NCBI RefSeq assembly: GCF_036924745.1
Contig: NZ_JAZHSD010000001.1
Location: forward strand, 3,100,001 to 3,164,000
Reading direction: 5' to 3'
Origin: Bradyrhizobium sp. AZCC 1693
GTDB taxonomy: Bacteria; Pseudomonadota; Alphaproteobacteria; Rhizobiales; Xanthobacteraceae
DNA: 64,000 bases
The position numbers were made by a program, and so were the translations under genes. Position 1 is the stretch's first letter. Each line of letters opens with the position of its first letter. Of this stretch, positions 26,378 through 35,701 are shown one piece after another. The notes beneath the pieces are model-generated. The model saw nothing but the letters and a program-made list of their open reading frames with translations. It ran no database searches and had not been told where the DNA came from.

Positions 26378-26797
26378 TTGGCTTCCCCTGTCCAGCCGAC
26401 CCACCCCCAACTCGCCGTCAGCGGCGCGATTTTTCGTGACGGCAAGGTCCTGCTGGTCCGCCGCGCCCGCTCGCCGGGCAAGGGCTTCTACTCGTTCCCC
26501 GGCGGCCGGGTCGAATTCGGCGAATCCCTGCACACGGCGCTCCATCGCGAGGTGGACGAGGAAACCGGCCTGAAAATCGAGATTCTGGGCCTCGCCGGCT
26601 GGCGCGAGGTGCTGCCCGGGGCCTCTGGTGGCGGGCACTACCTGATCATGTCGTTCGCGGCGCGCTGGACGGCCGGAGAGCCGGTCCTGAACGACGAGCA
26701 CGACGATTTCAAATGGCTGGCACCGGATGGGCTCGGTGACCTCAAGGTCACCGGCGGCCTCCTGGAGGTCATCGAGGCCGCCCGGAAGCTGGTCTAG
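26378..26797 (+). CDS. NUDIX hydrolase
   Basis: 139 residues from a TTG start; no ATG is available before the domain. The NUDIX box is complete: GGRVEFGESLHTALHREVDE continuing ETGL, so G-x5-E-x7-REUxEExGU is fully met. FRDGKVLLVRRARSPGKGFY precedes it, typical of MutT/ADP-ribose-pyrophosphatase-like enzymes. It would hydrolyse a nucleoside diphosphate linked to another moiety; the substrate cannot be read from sequence. It is one of two NUDIX enzymes in the window. Confidence 0.85.
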   Translation: MASPVQPTHPQLAVSGAIFRDGKVLLVRRARSPGKGFYSFPGGRVEFGESLHTALHREVDEETGLKIEILGLAGWREVLPGASGGGHYLIMSFAARWTAGEPVLNDEHDDFKWLAPDGLGDLKVTGGLLEVIEAARKLV

Positions 26798-26860
26798 GCA
26801 GCCGTTCCCGGAGCTTCACACCTTGCCTCCGGCAGATTGAGGGGGCATATCGGCCCTCAA

Positions 26861-27238
26861 ATGCTCAAGCACGCCCTCGCCGCCCTCATCCTGATTTCGG
26901 CCTGCCATGTGGCCCCCGTGCGGGCCCAGGATGCCGCCGCGCCATTTGACGGCGATCTGCAGCGGCTGGCCGAGATTCTCGGCACGCTGCATTACCTCCG
27001 GGGCATCTGCGGCTCCAATGAAGGGGCGAAATGGCGCAACGAAATGCAGGCGCTGATCGACGCCGAAACCCCGTCCGGCGACCGCCGCGCCCGCATGATC
27101 GCGGGCTTCAACCGCGGCTATAACGGCTTTCAGCAGACCTACCGGACCTGCACGCCGGCTGCTTCGGTCGCGATCCGCCGGTATATCGAGGAAGGCTCGA
27201 AGATCTCGCGCGACCTCACCGCGCGCTACGCGAACTAG
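26861..27238 (+). CDS. TIGR02301-family exported protein
   Basis: 125 residues from the ATG at 26861, chosen because it opens a signal peptide (MLKHALAALILISACHVAPVRAQ, cleavage after VRA near residue 22). The mature part has LQRLAEILGTLHYLRGIC, a region rich in Arg/Asn (MIAGFNRGYNGFQQTYRTC), and two cysteines that may pair. It matches the alphaproteobacterial family TIGR02301, whose function is unknown. A TTG at 26837 would add eight residues. The next gene begins seven bases after its stop. Confidence 0.78.
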   Translation: MLKHALAALILISACHVAPVRAQDAAAPFDGDLQRLAEILGTLHYLRGICGSNEGAKWRNEMQALIDAETPSGDRRARMIAGFNRGYNGFQQTYRTCTPAASVAIRRYIEEGSKISRDLTARYAN

Positions 27239-27244
27239 GCAACC

Positions 27245-27883
27245 ATGGACGCGATCTATTTCGACCTCGACGGAACGCTGACGGACCCCAAGCCCGGGAT
27301 TACCCGCTCGATCCAGTATGCGCTGCAGAAGCTCGATCATCGGACGATGCCTACCGAGGACGAACTGACCTGGTGCATCGGCCCGCCGCTGCGCGCGAGC
27401 TTCGTCAGGCTGCTTGGCGCGGAAACGTCGGCCGATCTCGCCGTGTCGTATTATCGTGAGCGATTTTCCGACGTCGGCCTCTATGAGAACGGCGTCTACG
27501 ACGGCGTCGGCGAGGTGCTGACGTCGCTCTGCGCCTCCGGCCACCGGCTGTTCGTCGCCACCAGCAAGCCGCATGTGTTCGCCGAGCGCATCATCGATCA
27601 TTTCGGGCTGCGCGATCACTTCGAGCGCGTGTTCGGTTCCGAACTCGACGGCACCCGTGTGGACAAGTCGCATCTGCTCGAATACGCGCTGAAGCAAGCA
27701 TCGGTCGATCCGGCCAAGACCCTGATGATCGGCGACCGCAGCCACGACATGGTCGGCGCGAAAAACAACGGCATGAAGGGCATCGGCGTGCTGTACGGCT
27801 ACGGCAGCCGCGACGAGTTGCTGGAGGCCGGTGCGCACCATGTTTGCGCAACCCCGGGAGCGATCCTCGGCTGCATTCCGTGA
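27245..27883 (+). CDS. HAD-superfamily phosphatase (phosphoglycolate phosphatase-like)
   Basis: 212 residues. HAD motif I is YFDLDGTLTD (Asp7 and Asp9), motif II LFVATSKP, motif III with a later Lys (VDKSHLL), and motif IV MIGDRSHDMVGAKNNG. An alpha-helical C1 cap lies between motifs I and II (about 15-85). This layout fits the Gph/PpaX group, which removes phosphate from small metabolites in the cytosol. The true substrate is uncertain. It is probably co-transcribed with the TIGR02301 gene. Confidence 0.85.
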   Translation: MDAIYFDLDGTLTDPKPGITRSIQYALQKLDHRTMPTEDELTWCIGPPLRASFVRLLGAETSADLAVSYYRERFSDVGLYENGVYDGVGEVLTSLCASGHRLFVATSKPHVFAERIIDHFGLRDHFERVFGSELDGTRVDKSHLLEYALKQASVDPAKTLMIGDRSHDMVGAKNNGMKGIGVLYGYGSRDELLEAGAHHVCATPGAILGCIP

Positions 27884-28032
27884 AACGAGCGGGAACTTTT
27901 TCGCCGCCTGAAATTCGAGCAGCGCCGTTAACCTTTCCTAAAGATGTGGTCTAGGCGAGCCCGCGGCGCGTGCTAGAGCTTGTCGCGATAGGATGCGTTC
28001 CGCCCTGGTTCGCGCAGATTTCGTTGAGCTTC

Positions 28033-28299
28033 ATGAGCCGCCCAGCCTCCTTCCCGACCGCCCGCGACCCGCTTCCCGATCTCGAGCAGAAGCAGACTGC
28101 CCTGAGCTACCTGAGCGAGGCCTGGGCGGAAGCGCGGCACGATGGCGTCGATGGCGACTGCCTCGCGCAGGCGAGCCTGTTCACGGCGCTGGCCGAACTG
28201 GTCTCGACCTACGGCGAGGACGCGGTGGCGAAGTTCGTCGATGGCCTCTCGGCTCGCGTGAAGAACGGCGAGTTTTCGCTGAAACTGGCGAAGCAGTGA
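28033..28299 (+). CDS. Small conserved hypothetical protein
   Basis: 88 residues from the ATG at 28033; a longer frame starts at 27970, but its N-terminus looks unrelated. It is a soluble, all-helical, acidic protein: LPDLEQKQTALSYLSEAWAE, then SLFTALAELVSTYGEDAVAK and a C-terminal LSARVKNGEFSLKLAKQ. I do not recognise a domain. The dispersed repeat that follows its stop carries no further gene. Confidence 0.6.
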   Translation: MSRPASFPTARDPLPDLEQKQTALSYLSEAWAEARHDGVDGDCLAQASLFTALAELVSTYGEDAVAKFVDGLSARVKNGEFSLKLAKQ

Positions 28300-28309
28300 A
28301 CTTGCACTG

Positions 28310-28412
28310 CTGTCATCGCCCGGCTTGACCGGGCGACCCAGTACGCCGCGGCTTCTCGATTCAATCATTGCCGTCTCTGGAATACTGGATCACCCGCCTT
28401 CGCGGGTGACGA
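28310..28412. repeat. Dispersed palindromic repeat, family B copy 1 (intact)
   Basis: It contains GTCATCGCCCGGCTTGACCG, CCAGTACGCCGCGGCTTCTC, and at the right end the hairpin ACCCGC-CTTC-GCGGGT (28392-28407). The second copy (54808-54884 joined to 56152-56170) is split by an IS481-type element. Confidence 0.8.
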
Positions 28413-28439
28413 CACTTTCGCGTGGGGCGACACTCTGCC

Positions 28440-29774
28440 CTACGCCTTCAACGTCTCCAGAAACCGCACCGGCTCGCCGGTTGACGGCGTCGTCACCTCG
28501 CCCTGCCACATCACGCGCCTGCCGCGCACGAAGGTGCCGACCGGCCAGCCGGTGACGCGCACGCCGTCATAGGGCGTCCAGCCGGCGCGCGAGGCCACCC
28601 ATTTGTTGGTGATGGTCTCGCTTCGCTTGAGATCGACGATGGTGAAATCGGCGTCATAGCCCGCGGCGATGCGGCCCTTGCAGGCGATGTTGTAGAGCCG
28701 CGCCGGGCCGGCGCTGGTGAGATCGACGAAGCGCGCCAGCGACAGCCGCCCGGCATTGACGTGATCCAGCATCAGCGGCACCAGCGTCTGCACGCCCGTC
28801 ATGCCCGAGGGTGAAGCGGGATAGGTCTTGGCCTTTTCCTCCAGCGTATGCGGCGCATGGTCGGAGCCGAGCACGTCGATGATGCCCTGCTCGATGCCAT
28901 ACCAGATACCATCGCGGTGATCGGCCGAGCGCACCGGCGGGTTCATCTGGGCGCGGGTGCCGAGCCGCTCGTAGCATTCGGGCGCGGCCATGGTGAGGTG
29001 ATGCGGCGTCGCCTCGCAGGACGCGACATCCTTGTGGTCGCGCAGATACTCGATCTCCTGCTTGGTCGAGATGTGCAGGACGTGGATGCGTTTTCCCGTC
29101 TCGCGTGCGAGATTGACCAGCCGCTGGGTCGCCATCAGCGCGGCGGTCTCGTCGCGCCACACCGGATGCGAGCGCGGATCGCCCTCGATGCGAAGCGGCT
29201 TACGCTCGTTGAGGCGATATTCGTCCTCGGCATGAAAGGCGGCGCGGCGGCGGATCACCTGGAAGATGCGGCGCAGGCTTTCGTCGTCCTCAACCAGTAG
29301 CGCGCCGGTGGAAGAGCCGATGAACACCTTGACGCCGGCGCAACCCGGCGCGCGCTCCAGCTCGGGGAGATCGGCCACATTCTCACGGGTGCCGCCGATA
29401 AAGAAAGCAAAGTCGCAATGCATGCGGTGTCGGCCGCGCTTCACCTTGTCGGTGAAGTTGGCTTCCGTGACGGTCAGCGGATCGGTGTTCGGCATTTCGA
29501 ACACGGCGGTGACGCCGCCCATCACGGCACTGCGAGATCCAGTTTCAAGGTCCTCTTTATGCGTCTGGCCCGGCTCGCGGAAATGCACTTGCGTATCCAT
29601 CACGCCGGGCAGGATGTGCAGTCCCCTGCAGTCGATCGTCTCGGCGGCGGACGCCTGCCCCAGCCCGCCGATCGCGACGATCCGGCCGTTGGAAATGCCG
29701 ATGTCGCGGATGCCCTCGCCGTCCTGATTGACCACAGTGCCGGATTTTAGAATGGTATCAAATCGTTGATTCAT
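28440..29774 (-). CDS. pyrC: Dihydroorotase-type amidohydrolase
   Basis: 444 residues. Metal ligands appear in DTQVHFREPG (about 60-69), a lysine in GVKVFIGSSTG (about 155), HVLHISTKQEIEYL, CEATPHHL and the catalytic Asp in GSDHAPHT. It closes carbamoyl-aspartate to dihydroorotate in pyrimidine synthesis. The length and the metal-ligand order fit class I dihydroorotases. Such genomes often also carry a second, PyrB-linked copy, so this could be the accessory paralogue. No other pyrimidine gene is adjacent. It is divergent from the YgfZ gene. Confidence 0.88.
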   Translation of the reverse strand: MNQRFDTILKSGTVVNQDGEGIRDIGISNGRIVAIGGLGQASAAETIDCRGLHILPGVMDTQVHFREPGQTHKEDLETGSRSAVMGGVTAVFEMPNTDPLTVTEANFTDKVKRGRHRMHCDFAFFIGGTRENVADLPELERAPGCAGVKVFIGSSTGALLVEDDESLRRIFQVIRRRAAFHAEDEYRLNERKPLRIEGDPRSHPVWRDETAALMATQRLVNLARETGKRIHVLHISTKQEIEYLRDHKDVASCEATPHHLTMAAPECYERLGTRAQMNPPVRSADHRDGIWYGIEQGIIDVLGSDHAPHTLEEKAKTYPASPSGMTGVQTLVPLMLDHVNAGRLSLARFVDLTSAGPARLYNIACKGRIAAGYDADFTIVDLKRSETITNKWVASRAGWTPYDGVRVTGWPVGTFVRGRRVMWQGEVTTPSTGEPVRFLETLKA

Positions 29775-29911
29775 CGCTGATTCATTGATCCTCGGACGCC
29801 CGCTTCGGGGCTTGTTGGCGGCACCTTAGCGCCTTAACTTCGGATGGGATATCCGCGACCGGTGTTTCCCCAGGAACTTCAAGAGAACGTCAAAAGAGGC
29901 CATTTTAACTG

Positions 29912-30793
29912 ATGAAAGCAGCGTTTCTTCCAGACCGGGGCGTGGTCAAGGTCAGCGGCGAGGATGCCCGCACCTTCCTCAATGGCCTCGTCACCACAGA
30001 CGTCACGCTGCTACAGCCAGGGCTCGGCCGGTTCGGCGCGCTGCTGACGCCGCAGGGCAAGATCACCGCCGATTTCCTGATCACCGAAGCCCCCGCCGGC
30101 CATGGCGGCGGCTTCCTGATCGATGCGCCCCGCGCGCTGGCGCAGAACCTCGCCGACAAGCTCGGCTTCTACAAGCTGCGCGCCAAGGTCGCGGTGGAGA
30201 ACATCTCCGACAGCATGGGCGTGCTGGCCGTGTGGAACGGCGAGCCTGCGATGAAGCCCGATCTGGCGTTCGCCGATCCGCGGCATGAAGCGCTGGGCTG
30301 GCGCATTCTCGTGCCCGAAGATCTCAAGCAGAAGGTAGCCGATCTGATCGGCGCCGAGCTCGTCGACAGCGACGCCTACGAGGCCCATCGCATCGCTACG
30401 GGCGTGCCGCGCGGCGGACTCGATTTCATGTACAGCGACGCATTTCCGCACGAGACCAATATGGATCGCCTGCACGGCGTGGATTTCGACAAGGGCTGCT
30501 ATGTCGGCCAAGAGGTGGTGTCGCGGATGCAGCATCGCGGCACCGCGCGCACGCGGATCGTGCGCGTTACTCTCGAAGACTTTTCGCCGGAGACCGGCGT
30601 CGCCGTTCTCGGCGGCGACAAGCGGCTCGGCACCATGGGATCGACCGCCGGCGGCCATGGCCTCGCGCTGGTCCGGATCGACCGCGTTGCGGACGCGCTC
30701 GATGCGGGACTGCCGTTGACCGCCGGCGGCCTTGCGATCCGCCTGACCGACCCGAACGACGTTCGCACCCCACCGAAGCAGACCGTCGCATGA
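29912..30793 (+). CDS. YgfZ/GcvT-domain folate-binding protein
   Basis: 293 residues. The GcvT-like N-terminus shows GEDARTFLNGLVTTDV and LTPQGKITADFLI. The YgfZ signature KGCYVGQEVVSRMQHRG (about 195-211) includes the conserved cysteine. YgfZ acts with tetrahydrofolate in maintenance of certain iron-sulfur enzymes, such as MiaB. The protein is cytosolic and full length. The tag gene starts ten bases after its stop, so the two are probably co-transcribed. Confidence 0.9.
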   Translation: MKAAFLPDRGVVKVSGEDARTFLNGLVTTDVTLLQPGLGRFGALLTPQGKITADFLITEAPAGHGGGFLIDAPRALAQNLADKLGFYKLRAKVAVENISDSMGVLAVWNGEPAMKPDLAFADPRHEALGWRILVPEDLKQKVADLIGAELVDSDAYEAHRIATGVPRGGLDFMYSDAFPHETNMDRLHGVDFDKGCYVGQEVVSRMQHRGTARTRIVRVTLEDFSPETGVAVLGGDKRLGTMGSTAGGHGLALVRIDRVADALDAGLPLTAGGLAIRLTDPNDVRTPPKQTVA

Positions 30794-30803
30794 GCAAATT
30801 CCT

Positions 30804-31430
30804 ATGAGCCGCTCCGCGCGCCTGCACCCCGACGGCAAAACACGGTGCCCGTGGCCGGGCGAAGACCCGTTCTACATGGCCTATCACGACACCGAGTGGG
30901 GCGTGCCCGAGTATGACGACCGCGCGCTCTATGAAAAGCTGATCCTCGACGGCTTTCAGGCCGGGCTGTCGTGGATCACGATCCTGCGCAAGCGCGAAAA
31001 CTTCCGCAAAGCGTTCGACGATTTTCAACCGGAAAAGATCGCGCGCTACAGCGACAAGAAGATCCACGCGCTGATGAATGATGCCGGCATCGTGCGCAAC
31101 CGCGCCAAGATCGAAGGCGCCGTCAACAGCGCCAAGGCCTATCTGAAGATCATGGAAGAAGGCGCCGGCTTCTCCAAGTTTCTGTGGGACTTCGTCGACG
31201 GCAAGCCTGTCGTGAACCAGTTCAAGACCACGGCCAGCGTGCCGGCCTCGACACCGGCCTCGATCAAGATTTCAAAAGAGCTCGGCGCGCGCGGCTTCAA
31301 GTTCGTCGGCCCAACCATCGTCTACGCCTTCATGCAGGCCACCGGCATGGTCAACGATCATCTGGTCACCTGCTTCTGCCACGAGAACTGCAGCGGCAAA
31401 CTTCGCAAGCCCCGCCTCAAGGCCAAATGA
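30804..31430 (+). CDS. tag: DNA-3-methyladenine glycosylase I
   Basis: 208 residues. RCPWPGEDPFYMAYHDTEWG holds the zinc ligands Cys15 and His28, and the C-terminal CFCHEN supplies the remaining ligands. LILDGFQAGLSWITILRKRE is the helix-hairpin-helix region typical of Tag. The enzyme excises 3-methyladenine from alkylated DNA. Its stop overlaps the next start as ATGA, so translation is coupled to the HD-domain gene. Confidence 0.95.
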   Translation: MSRSARLHPDGKTRCPWPGEDPFYMAYHDTEWGVPEYDDRALYEKLILDGFQAGLSWITILRKRENFRKAFDDFQPEKIARYSDKKIHALMNDAGIVRNRAKIEGAVNSAKAYLKIMEEGAGFSKFLWDFVDGKPVVNQFKTTASVPASTPASIKISKELGARGFKFVGPTIVYAFMQATGMVNDHLVTCFCHENCSGKLRKPRLKAK

Positions 31431-32038
31431 CGACGCTTAAAACGCCCAGCATCGCCAACCGCGCCTGGCAGCGGATGTTGTCGGGGCGGCGGCTCGATCT
31501 GCTCGATCCTTCCCCGCTCGATATCGAGATCGCCGATATCGCCCATGGCCTGGCGCGGGTGGCGCGCTGGAACGGGCAGACCAGCGGCGCGCATATTTTC
31601 TCGGTGGCGCAGCACACGCTGCTGGTCGAAACCGTGATGCGCGAGCAGATGCCGCGCGTCGACGTCCGCTTCCGGCTCGCAGCACTGCTGCACGACGCGC
31701 CGGAATACGTCATCGGCGACATGATCTCGCCGTTCAAGGCGGTGCTCGGCGGCGACTACAAGGTGGTGGAGAAGCGCCTGCTGGCGGCGATCCATATTCG
31801 CTTCGGCCTGCCGCCAACTCTCGCCGATGAAATCACCAAGGCCATCAAGGCGGCCGATCGCGGGGCGGCCTATCTCGAAGCCACCCATCTGGCGGGCTTT
31901 TCGGAAGGAGAGGCCAAGCGCCTGTTCGGCAGGGACCCCGGCCTGCCCGAGCCCACGGTGCGCGATTATCTGACGCCGTGGACCGCGGCCCGGGCCGAGA
32001 AGCAGTTTTTGGCGCGATTCAAGCTGTTGCTCGGTTGA
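31427..32038 (+). CDS. HD-domain phosphohydrolase (YfbR-like)
   Basis: 203 residues from the ATG at 31427, overlapping the tag stop. The HD motif is spread over FSVAQHTLLVE, LAALLHDAPEYVIGDMISP and AADRGAAYLEATH, giving the H..HD..D metal set. It resembles the 5'-deoxynucleotidase YfbR group, with LDIEIADIAHGLARVARWNG at the N-terminus. Such enzymes dephosphorylate deoxyribonucleoside monophosphates. Coupling with tag is compatible with a role in cleaning nucleotide pools or DNA repair, which is an inference. Confidence 0.85.
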   Translation: MTTLKTPSIANRAWQRMLSGRRLDLLDPSPLDIEIADIAHGLARVARWNGQTSGAHIFSVAQHTLLVETVMREQMPRVDVRFRLAALLHDAPEYVIGDMISPFKAVLGGDYKVVEKRLLAAIHIRFGLPPTLADEITKAIKAADRGAAYLEATHLAGFSEGEAKRLFGRDPGLPEPTVRDYLTPWTAARAEKQFLARFKLLLG

Positions 32039-32103
32039 TCGCCCCGCGCAAACCTGCTTTCACCGCTTCACCCGCGGGCCTATAATTGCGACAAAACAGG
32101 ATT

Positions 32104-32204
32104 AGAGCGGGACGACGTTTCTTCGAATCGCCATCCCGCTCGATCTCTTTGATTTGAGCATGATCTTTTCGGAAAACCGGTATCCACTTTTCCGGATCAT
32201 GCTC
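32104..32204. repeat. Two dispersed palindromic repeats in tandem
   Basis: First AGCGGGA (from 32106) ... TCCCGCT (to 32140). Then the dyad GAGCATGATC (32156-32165) ... GATCATGCTC (to 32204), with CTTTTCGGAAAACCGG in the middle. Both are common bradyrhizobial palindrome types. They occupy the leader of the next gene. Confidence 0.7.
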
Positions 32205-32228
32205 CAGGGAACGCTTCGAAGGATCGCC

Positions 32229-32735
32229 ATGCTTCATGTCTGTTCGCTTGCCGCACTTCCCGAGACCGTAAGAGCCACCGGCGCCAGCCATATCCTCACC
32301 GTGATGGCCAATGTCGATCAGGTGCTGCGCCCGGCTTCGGTGCTCGAGGCCAATCATCTGCGGGTGTCGATGGACGACATCACCGAGCAGATGGACGGTT
32401 TTGTCGCGCCGGCAGATCATCATATCGAGAGGGTGCTGAATTTCGTCCGCAATTGGGACCGCAGCGCGCCGATGGTGGTGCATTGCTATGCCGGCATCAG
32501 CCGCTCAACGGCCAGCGCCTTTGCCGCCGCCTGCGCGCTCAATCCACACCGCGACGAGATCGAGATCGCCCGGCAAATTCGCGCCCGCTCCGCGATTGCT
32601 TCTCCCAACCGGCTGATCGTCAGCCTCGCCGACAGGGCGCTGGGGCGCGAGGGCCGGATGCTGCGCGCGCTCGACGAAATGGGCCCGGGCAGCATGACCG
32701 TCGAAGGCCGGCCGTTCCAGCTCGATCTGGAATAG
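32229..32735 (+). CDS. Tyrosine-phosphatase-like protein
   Basis: 168 residues from the ATG at 32229; earlier ATGs fall inside the dispersed repeat. The PTP loop HCYAGISRS gives Cys86 and Arg92 in CX5R, and DDITEQMD (about 49-56) may supply the general acid Asp. The fold resembles compact dual-specificity-type phosphatases found in alphaproteobacteria. The substrate, protein or small phosphate ester, is unknown. A strong terminator follows. Confidence 0.82.
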   Translation: MLHVCSLAALPETVRATGASHILTVMANVDQVLRPASVLEANHLRVSMDDITEQMDGFVAPADHHIERVLNFVRNWDRSAPMVVHCYAGISRSTASAFAAACALNPHRDEIEIARQIRARSAIASPNRLIVSLADRALGREGRMLRALDEMGPGSMTVEGRPFQLDLE

Positions 32736-32753
32736 AACCTGTGCGCTCCTGAG

Positions 32754-32783
32754 GGATATGGCACGAAAATGCCATATCCTTTG
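32754..32783 (+). terminator. Rho-independent terminator after the phosphatase gene
   Basis: A perfect 10-bp stem GGATATGGCA - CGAAAA - TGCCATATCC, followed by TTTGCT. Confidence 0.7.
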
Positions 32784-32896
32784 CTGCGAAGCGTGCGACA
32801 TTGCCTCCCGGGCTTGATTTGAACTTTTAGCGGACAAAGCCGCACACAGGATTGCAACCGGGCTGCCGACGTGGCCGGTTAACGGCTAGTCATTCG

Positions 32897-32951
32897 TTTT
32901 GACGCGTTTTCTTCACGCGAACCGGTACCCACTTCGCTTGAAAACGCTTTG
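32897..32951. repeat. Inverted repeat C, left copy
   Basis: Starts TTTTGACGCGTTTTCTTCAC and ends CGCTTGAAAACGCTTTGG. Its reverse complement recurs at 35702-35753 with a few mismatches, so the pair flanks the DUF2339 gene in inverted orientation. Confidence 0.75.
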
Positions 32952-32972
32952 GAACGCCCGCCTGGAGGCTCC

Positions 32973-35693
32973 ATGTTCGACGACCCCTTCGTTTTCTTCG
33001 CGCTCGTGATTGCGATCGTCGCCCTGATCTTCGCGCGGAAGGCCATGAACCAGGTGGCGGAGCTGCGCCAGCGCCTGGAGGCGATCCAGGCGGCACCGGC
33101 GGCCGCCGCTGCGCCCATGCCTCCGCCGCTCACGCCGTTTGAAGCGTTCGAGCAGACCCTGCCGCCGGCCTCGACCGCGGCCGCACCGACACCACCGCCC
33201 ATCGTTCCTGACGTAGAATCTGTCGCGCCTGCTGCGTCCTCCGCAACTTCAGAGCAGGCCGCAGGCGGCGCAACACCACCGCCGCCACCGCCGCTGCCGC
33301 AGCCCGATCGTGGCTTCGAGGAAACGATCGGCACCCGCTGGGTGGTGTGGATCGGCGGACTGACGCTGGCACTCGGCGGATTCTTCATGGTGCGCTATTC
33401 GATCGAGGCCGGCCTGCTCGGCCCCGGCGTCCGCACGATGCTGGGCGGCCTGTTCGCGCTGGCCCTATTGCTGGCCGGCGAATGGACGCGCCGCAAGGAA
33501 AGCATCTCCACGATCGAGGCGCTGCCGATCGCCAACATTCCGGCCATCCTGACGGCCGCCGGAACGGCTGTGGCGTTTGCCACGGTGTATGCGGCCTATG
33601 CGCTGTACGGCTTCCTGGTGCCGGCCACCGCCTTCATCCTGCTCGGACTGGTCGCACTGGGCACGCTAGCCGCAGCGCTGCTGCACGGGCCGGCGCTCGC
33701 AGGTCTCGGCGTCGTCGGCGCCTTCGTCACGCCGGTCCTGGTCTCATCAGGCAAGCCGGACTTTTGGGCGCTCTACATCTATCTCGCGATCGTCACCGCC
33801 GCCGCCTTCGGCCTGGCGCGCGTGAGGCTGTGGCGCTGGCTCGCGGCCACCACGATTGTGTTCGCGCTGTTGTGGACGTTCCCCTGCCTGCAATGCGGTC
33901 CATCGATGGTCGGCCCGCATGCGTTCCACGTGCTCGCCGGTTTCATTCTCGCCGCGCTGCTCGTTGTCTGCGGTTTCATGTTCGGCCCGCCCGCCGACGA
34001 GGGGCTGGTCGAGCCGATCTCATCCGGCTCGCTTGCGGCCTATTTGCTCGGCGCCACCCTGATCGTGCTGAACAGTTTTCATGCCGACACCGCGATGATC
34101 GTGTTCGGCCTGCTGGTGGCCGGCAGTCTCCTGGTCGCCTGGCGCAGCGATGCCGCCGCCGGCGCGGTCGGGGCTGCGGCTGCATTGGCGTTTATCGTAT
34201 TCGCCGAATGGGCCATTCGCGCCAATCCCGACATGCTGGTGCTGCCTGGCGGCCCGTTGCAAGGCATCGGGCCGAGCGCCACGGACGGATCGGTGTCGCT
34301 GCATTTGATCTCGGCCGCGATCTTCGCTGCAGGTTTCGGCGTCGCGGGATTCCTTGCGCAGGGCCGTTCGACAGGACCGATCATACCCGTAATCTGGTCG
34401 GCCTCGGCCGTCTTCACGCCGCTGGCGCTTCTGGTCGCGCTCTACGCCCGCATCGCGCATCTCGACCGCTCGATCCCGTTTGCGATTCTCGCGGTGCTGC
34501 TGGCTGCAGCCTATGCCGCCGCGACCGAGATCCTGAGCAAGCGCGATGATCGTCCGGGACTACAAGCCTCGATCGCGCTGTTTGCGACCGGCACGCTCGC
34601 TGCACTGGCGCTGGCGCTGACCTTTGCGCTGGAAAAAGGCTGGCTGACGATCGCGCTGGCGCTGATGTCGGCTGGCACCGCATGGATTTCGACGCAGCGG
34701 CCGATCGCGTTCCTGCGCACGCTCGCCGCCATCCTCGCCGGCATCGTGGTGCTGCGGATCGGCTACGAGCCGCGCATCGCAGGCGAGGCCGTCGGCACCA
34801 CGCCGATCTTCAACTGGCTGCTGTGGGGCTATGGCATCCCCGCCGCATCGTTCTGGGCCGGCAGCATCTTGCTGCGCCGTGGCGGCGATGATGCGCCGCT
34901 ACGGACGGTGGAGGCGGCGGCGATCCTGTTCACGGTGCTGCTGGCGTTCATGGAAATCCGCCATGCTGTGAACAATGGCGACGTCTATCGCCAGAGCGCC
35001 GGGCTCACCGAGGTCGCGCTGCAGGTTTGCGTTGCGCTGGCCATGGCGATCGGGCTGGAACGCCTCCGCATCCGTACCGGCAGCGTCATTCACAATGCCG
35101 GCGCTATCCTGCTCACTGCGTTTGCCGGCCTTGCCGCGGTGTTCGGGCTGATGTTGCTGGAGAACCCGATTCTCTGGTCGATCGATGTCGGCGGCGTCGT
35201 GATCAACCTTTTGCTGCTCGGCTACGCCCTGCCTGCGGTGCTCGCGCTGCTGTTGTCCCATGCTGTGGCGGGCAGACGCCCGACCGGCTATGCCAACACG
35301 ATCGCGGCCGGAGCGCTCATTCTCGCGCTCGCCTATGTGACATTTGAGATCCGGCGGATCTACCACGGCCCGGTCACGGCGCATGGTCCTACCACCGGCG
35401 CCGAGCAATATACCTACTCGATCGCGTACCTGGCGTTCGGCGTGGTGTTGCTCGGCATCGGGATTCTCTTCAACTCGCAGCGCGCGCGGCTGGCGTCAGC
35501 GGTCGTCATCGCACTGACGATCCTGAAAGCCTTCCTGATCGATATGTCGACCCTGACCGGCGTCTATCGCGCGCTGTCCTTCATGTGCCTGGGGCTGGTG
35601 CTGGTGGCGATCGGCTGGCTGTACCAGCGCATCCTGTTCCGCAGGCAAGCGGCATCGCCGCCGCCTGCACCGGCTGCTTCCTCGGGAAGCTGA
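32973..35693 (+). CDS. DUF2339 multi-pass membrane protein
   Basis: 906 residues from the ATG at 32973, chosen because GGAGG precedes it. One N-terminal helix (FVFFALVIAIVALIFARKAM) leads into a short coiled coil (about 25-40). A Pro/Ala/Thr-rich linker of about 80 residues follows, then GTRWVVWIGGLTLALGGFFM, the DUF2339 start, and roughly 24 hydrophobic segments to the end. The family is widespread but uncharacterised; a role in the envelope or in polymer transport has been guessed. It is bounded by inverted repeats and convergent with a chemoreceptor gene. Confidence 0.85.
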   Translation: MFDDPFVFFALVIAIVALIFARKAMNQVAELRQRLEAIQAAPAAAAAPMPPPLTPFEAFEQTLPPASTAAAPTPPPIVPDVESVAPAASSATSEQAAGGATPPPPPPLPQPDRGFEETIGTRWVVWIGGLTLALGGFFMVRYSIEAGLLGPGVRTMLGGLFALALLLAGEWTRRKESISTIEALPIANIPAILTAAGTAVAFATVYAAYALYGFLVPATAFILLGLVALGTLAAALLHGPALAGLGVVGAFVTPVLVSSGKPDFWALYIYLAIVTAAAFGLARVRLWRWLAATTIVFALLWTFPCLQCGPSMVGPHAFHVLAGFILAALLVVCGFMFGPPADEGLVEPISSGSLAAYLLGATLIVLNSFHADTAMIVFGLLVAGSLLVAWRSDAAAGAVGAAAALAFIVFAEWAIRANPDMLVLPGGPLQGIGPSATDGSVSLHLISAAIFAAGFGVAGFLAQGRSTGPIIPVIWSASAVFTPLALLVALYARIAHLDRSIPFAILAVLLAAAYAAATEILSKRDDRPGLQASIALFATGTLAALALALTFALEKGWLTIALALMSAGTAWISTQRPIAFLRTLAAILAGIVVLRIGYEPRIAGEAVGTTPIFNWLLWGYGIPAASFWAGSILLRRGGDDAPLRTVEAAAILFTVLLAFMEIRHAVNNGDVYRQSAGLTEVALQVCVALAMAIGLERLRIRTGSVIHNAGAILLTAFAGLAAVFGLMLLENPILWSIDVGGVVINLLLLGYALPAVLALLLSHAVAGRRPTGYANTIAAGALILALAYVTFEIRRIYHGPVTAHGPTTGAEQYTYSIAYLAFGVVLLGIGILFNSQRARLASAVVIALTILKAFLIDMSTLTGVYRALSFMCLGLVLVAIGWLYQRILFRRQAASPPPAPAASSGS

Positions 35694-35701
35694 TCAACCA
35701 G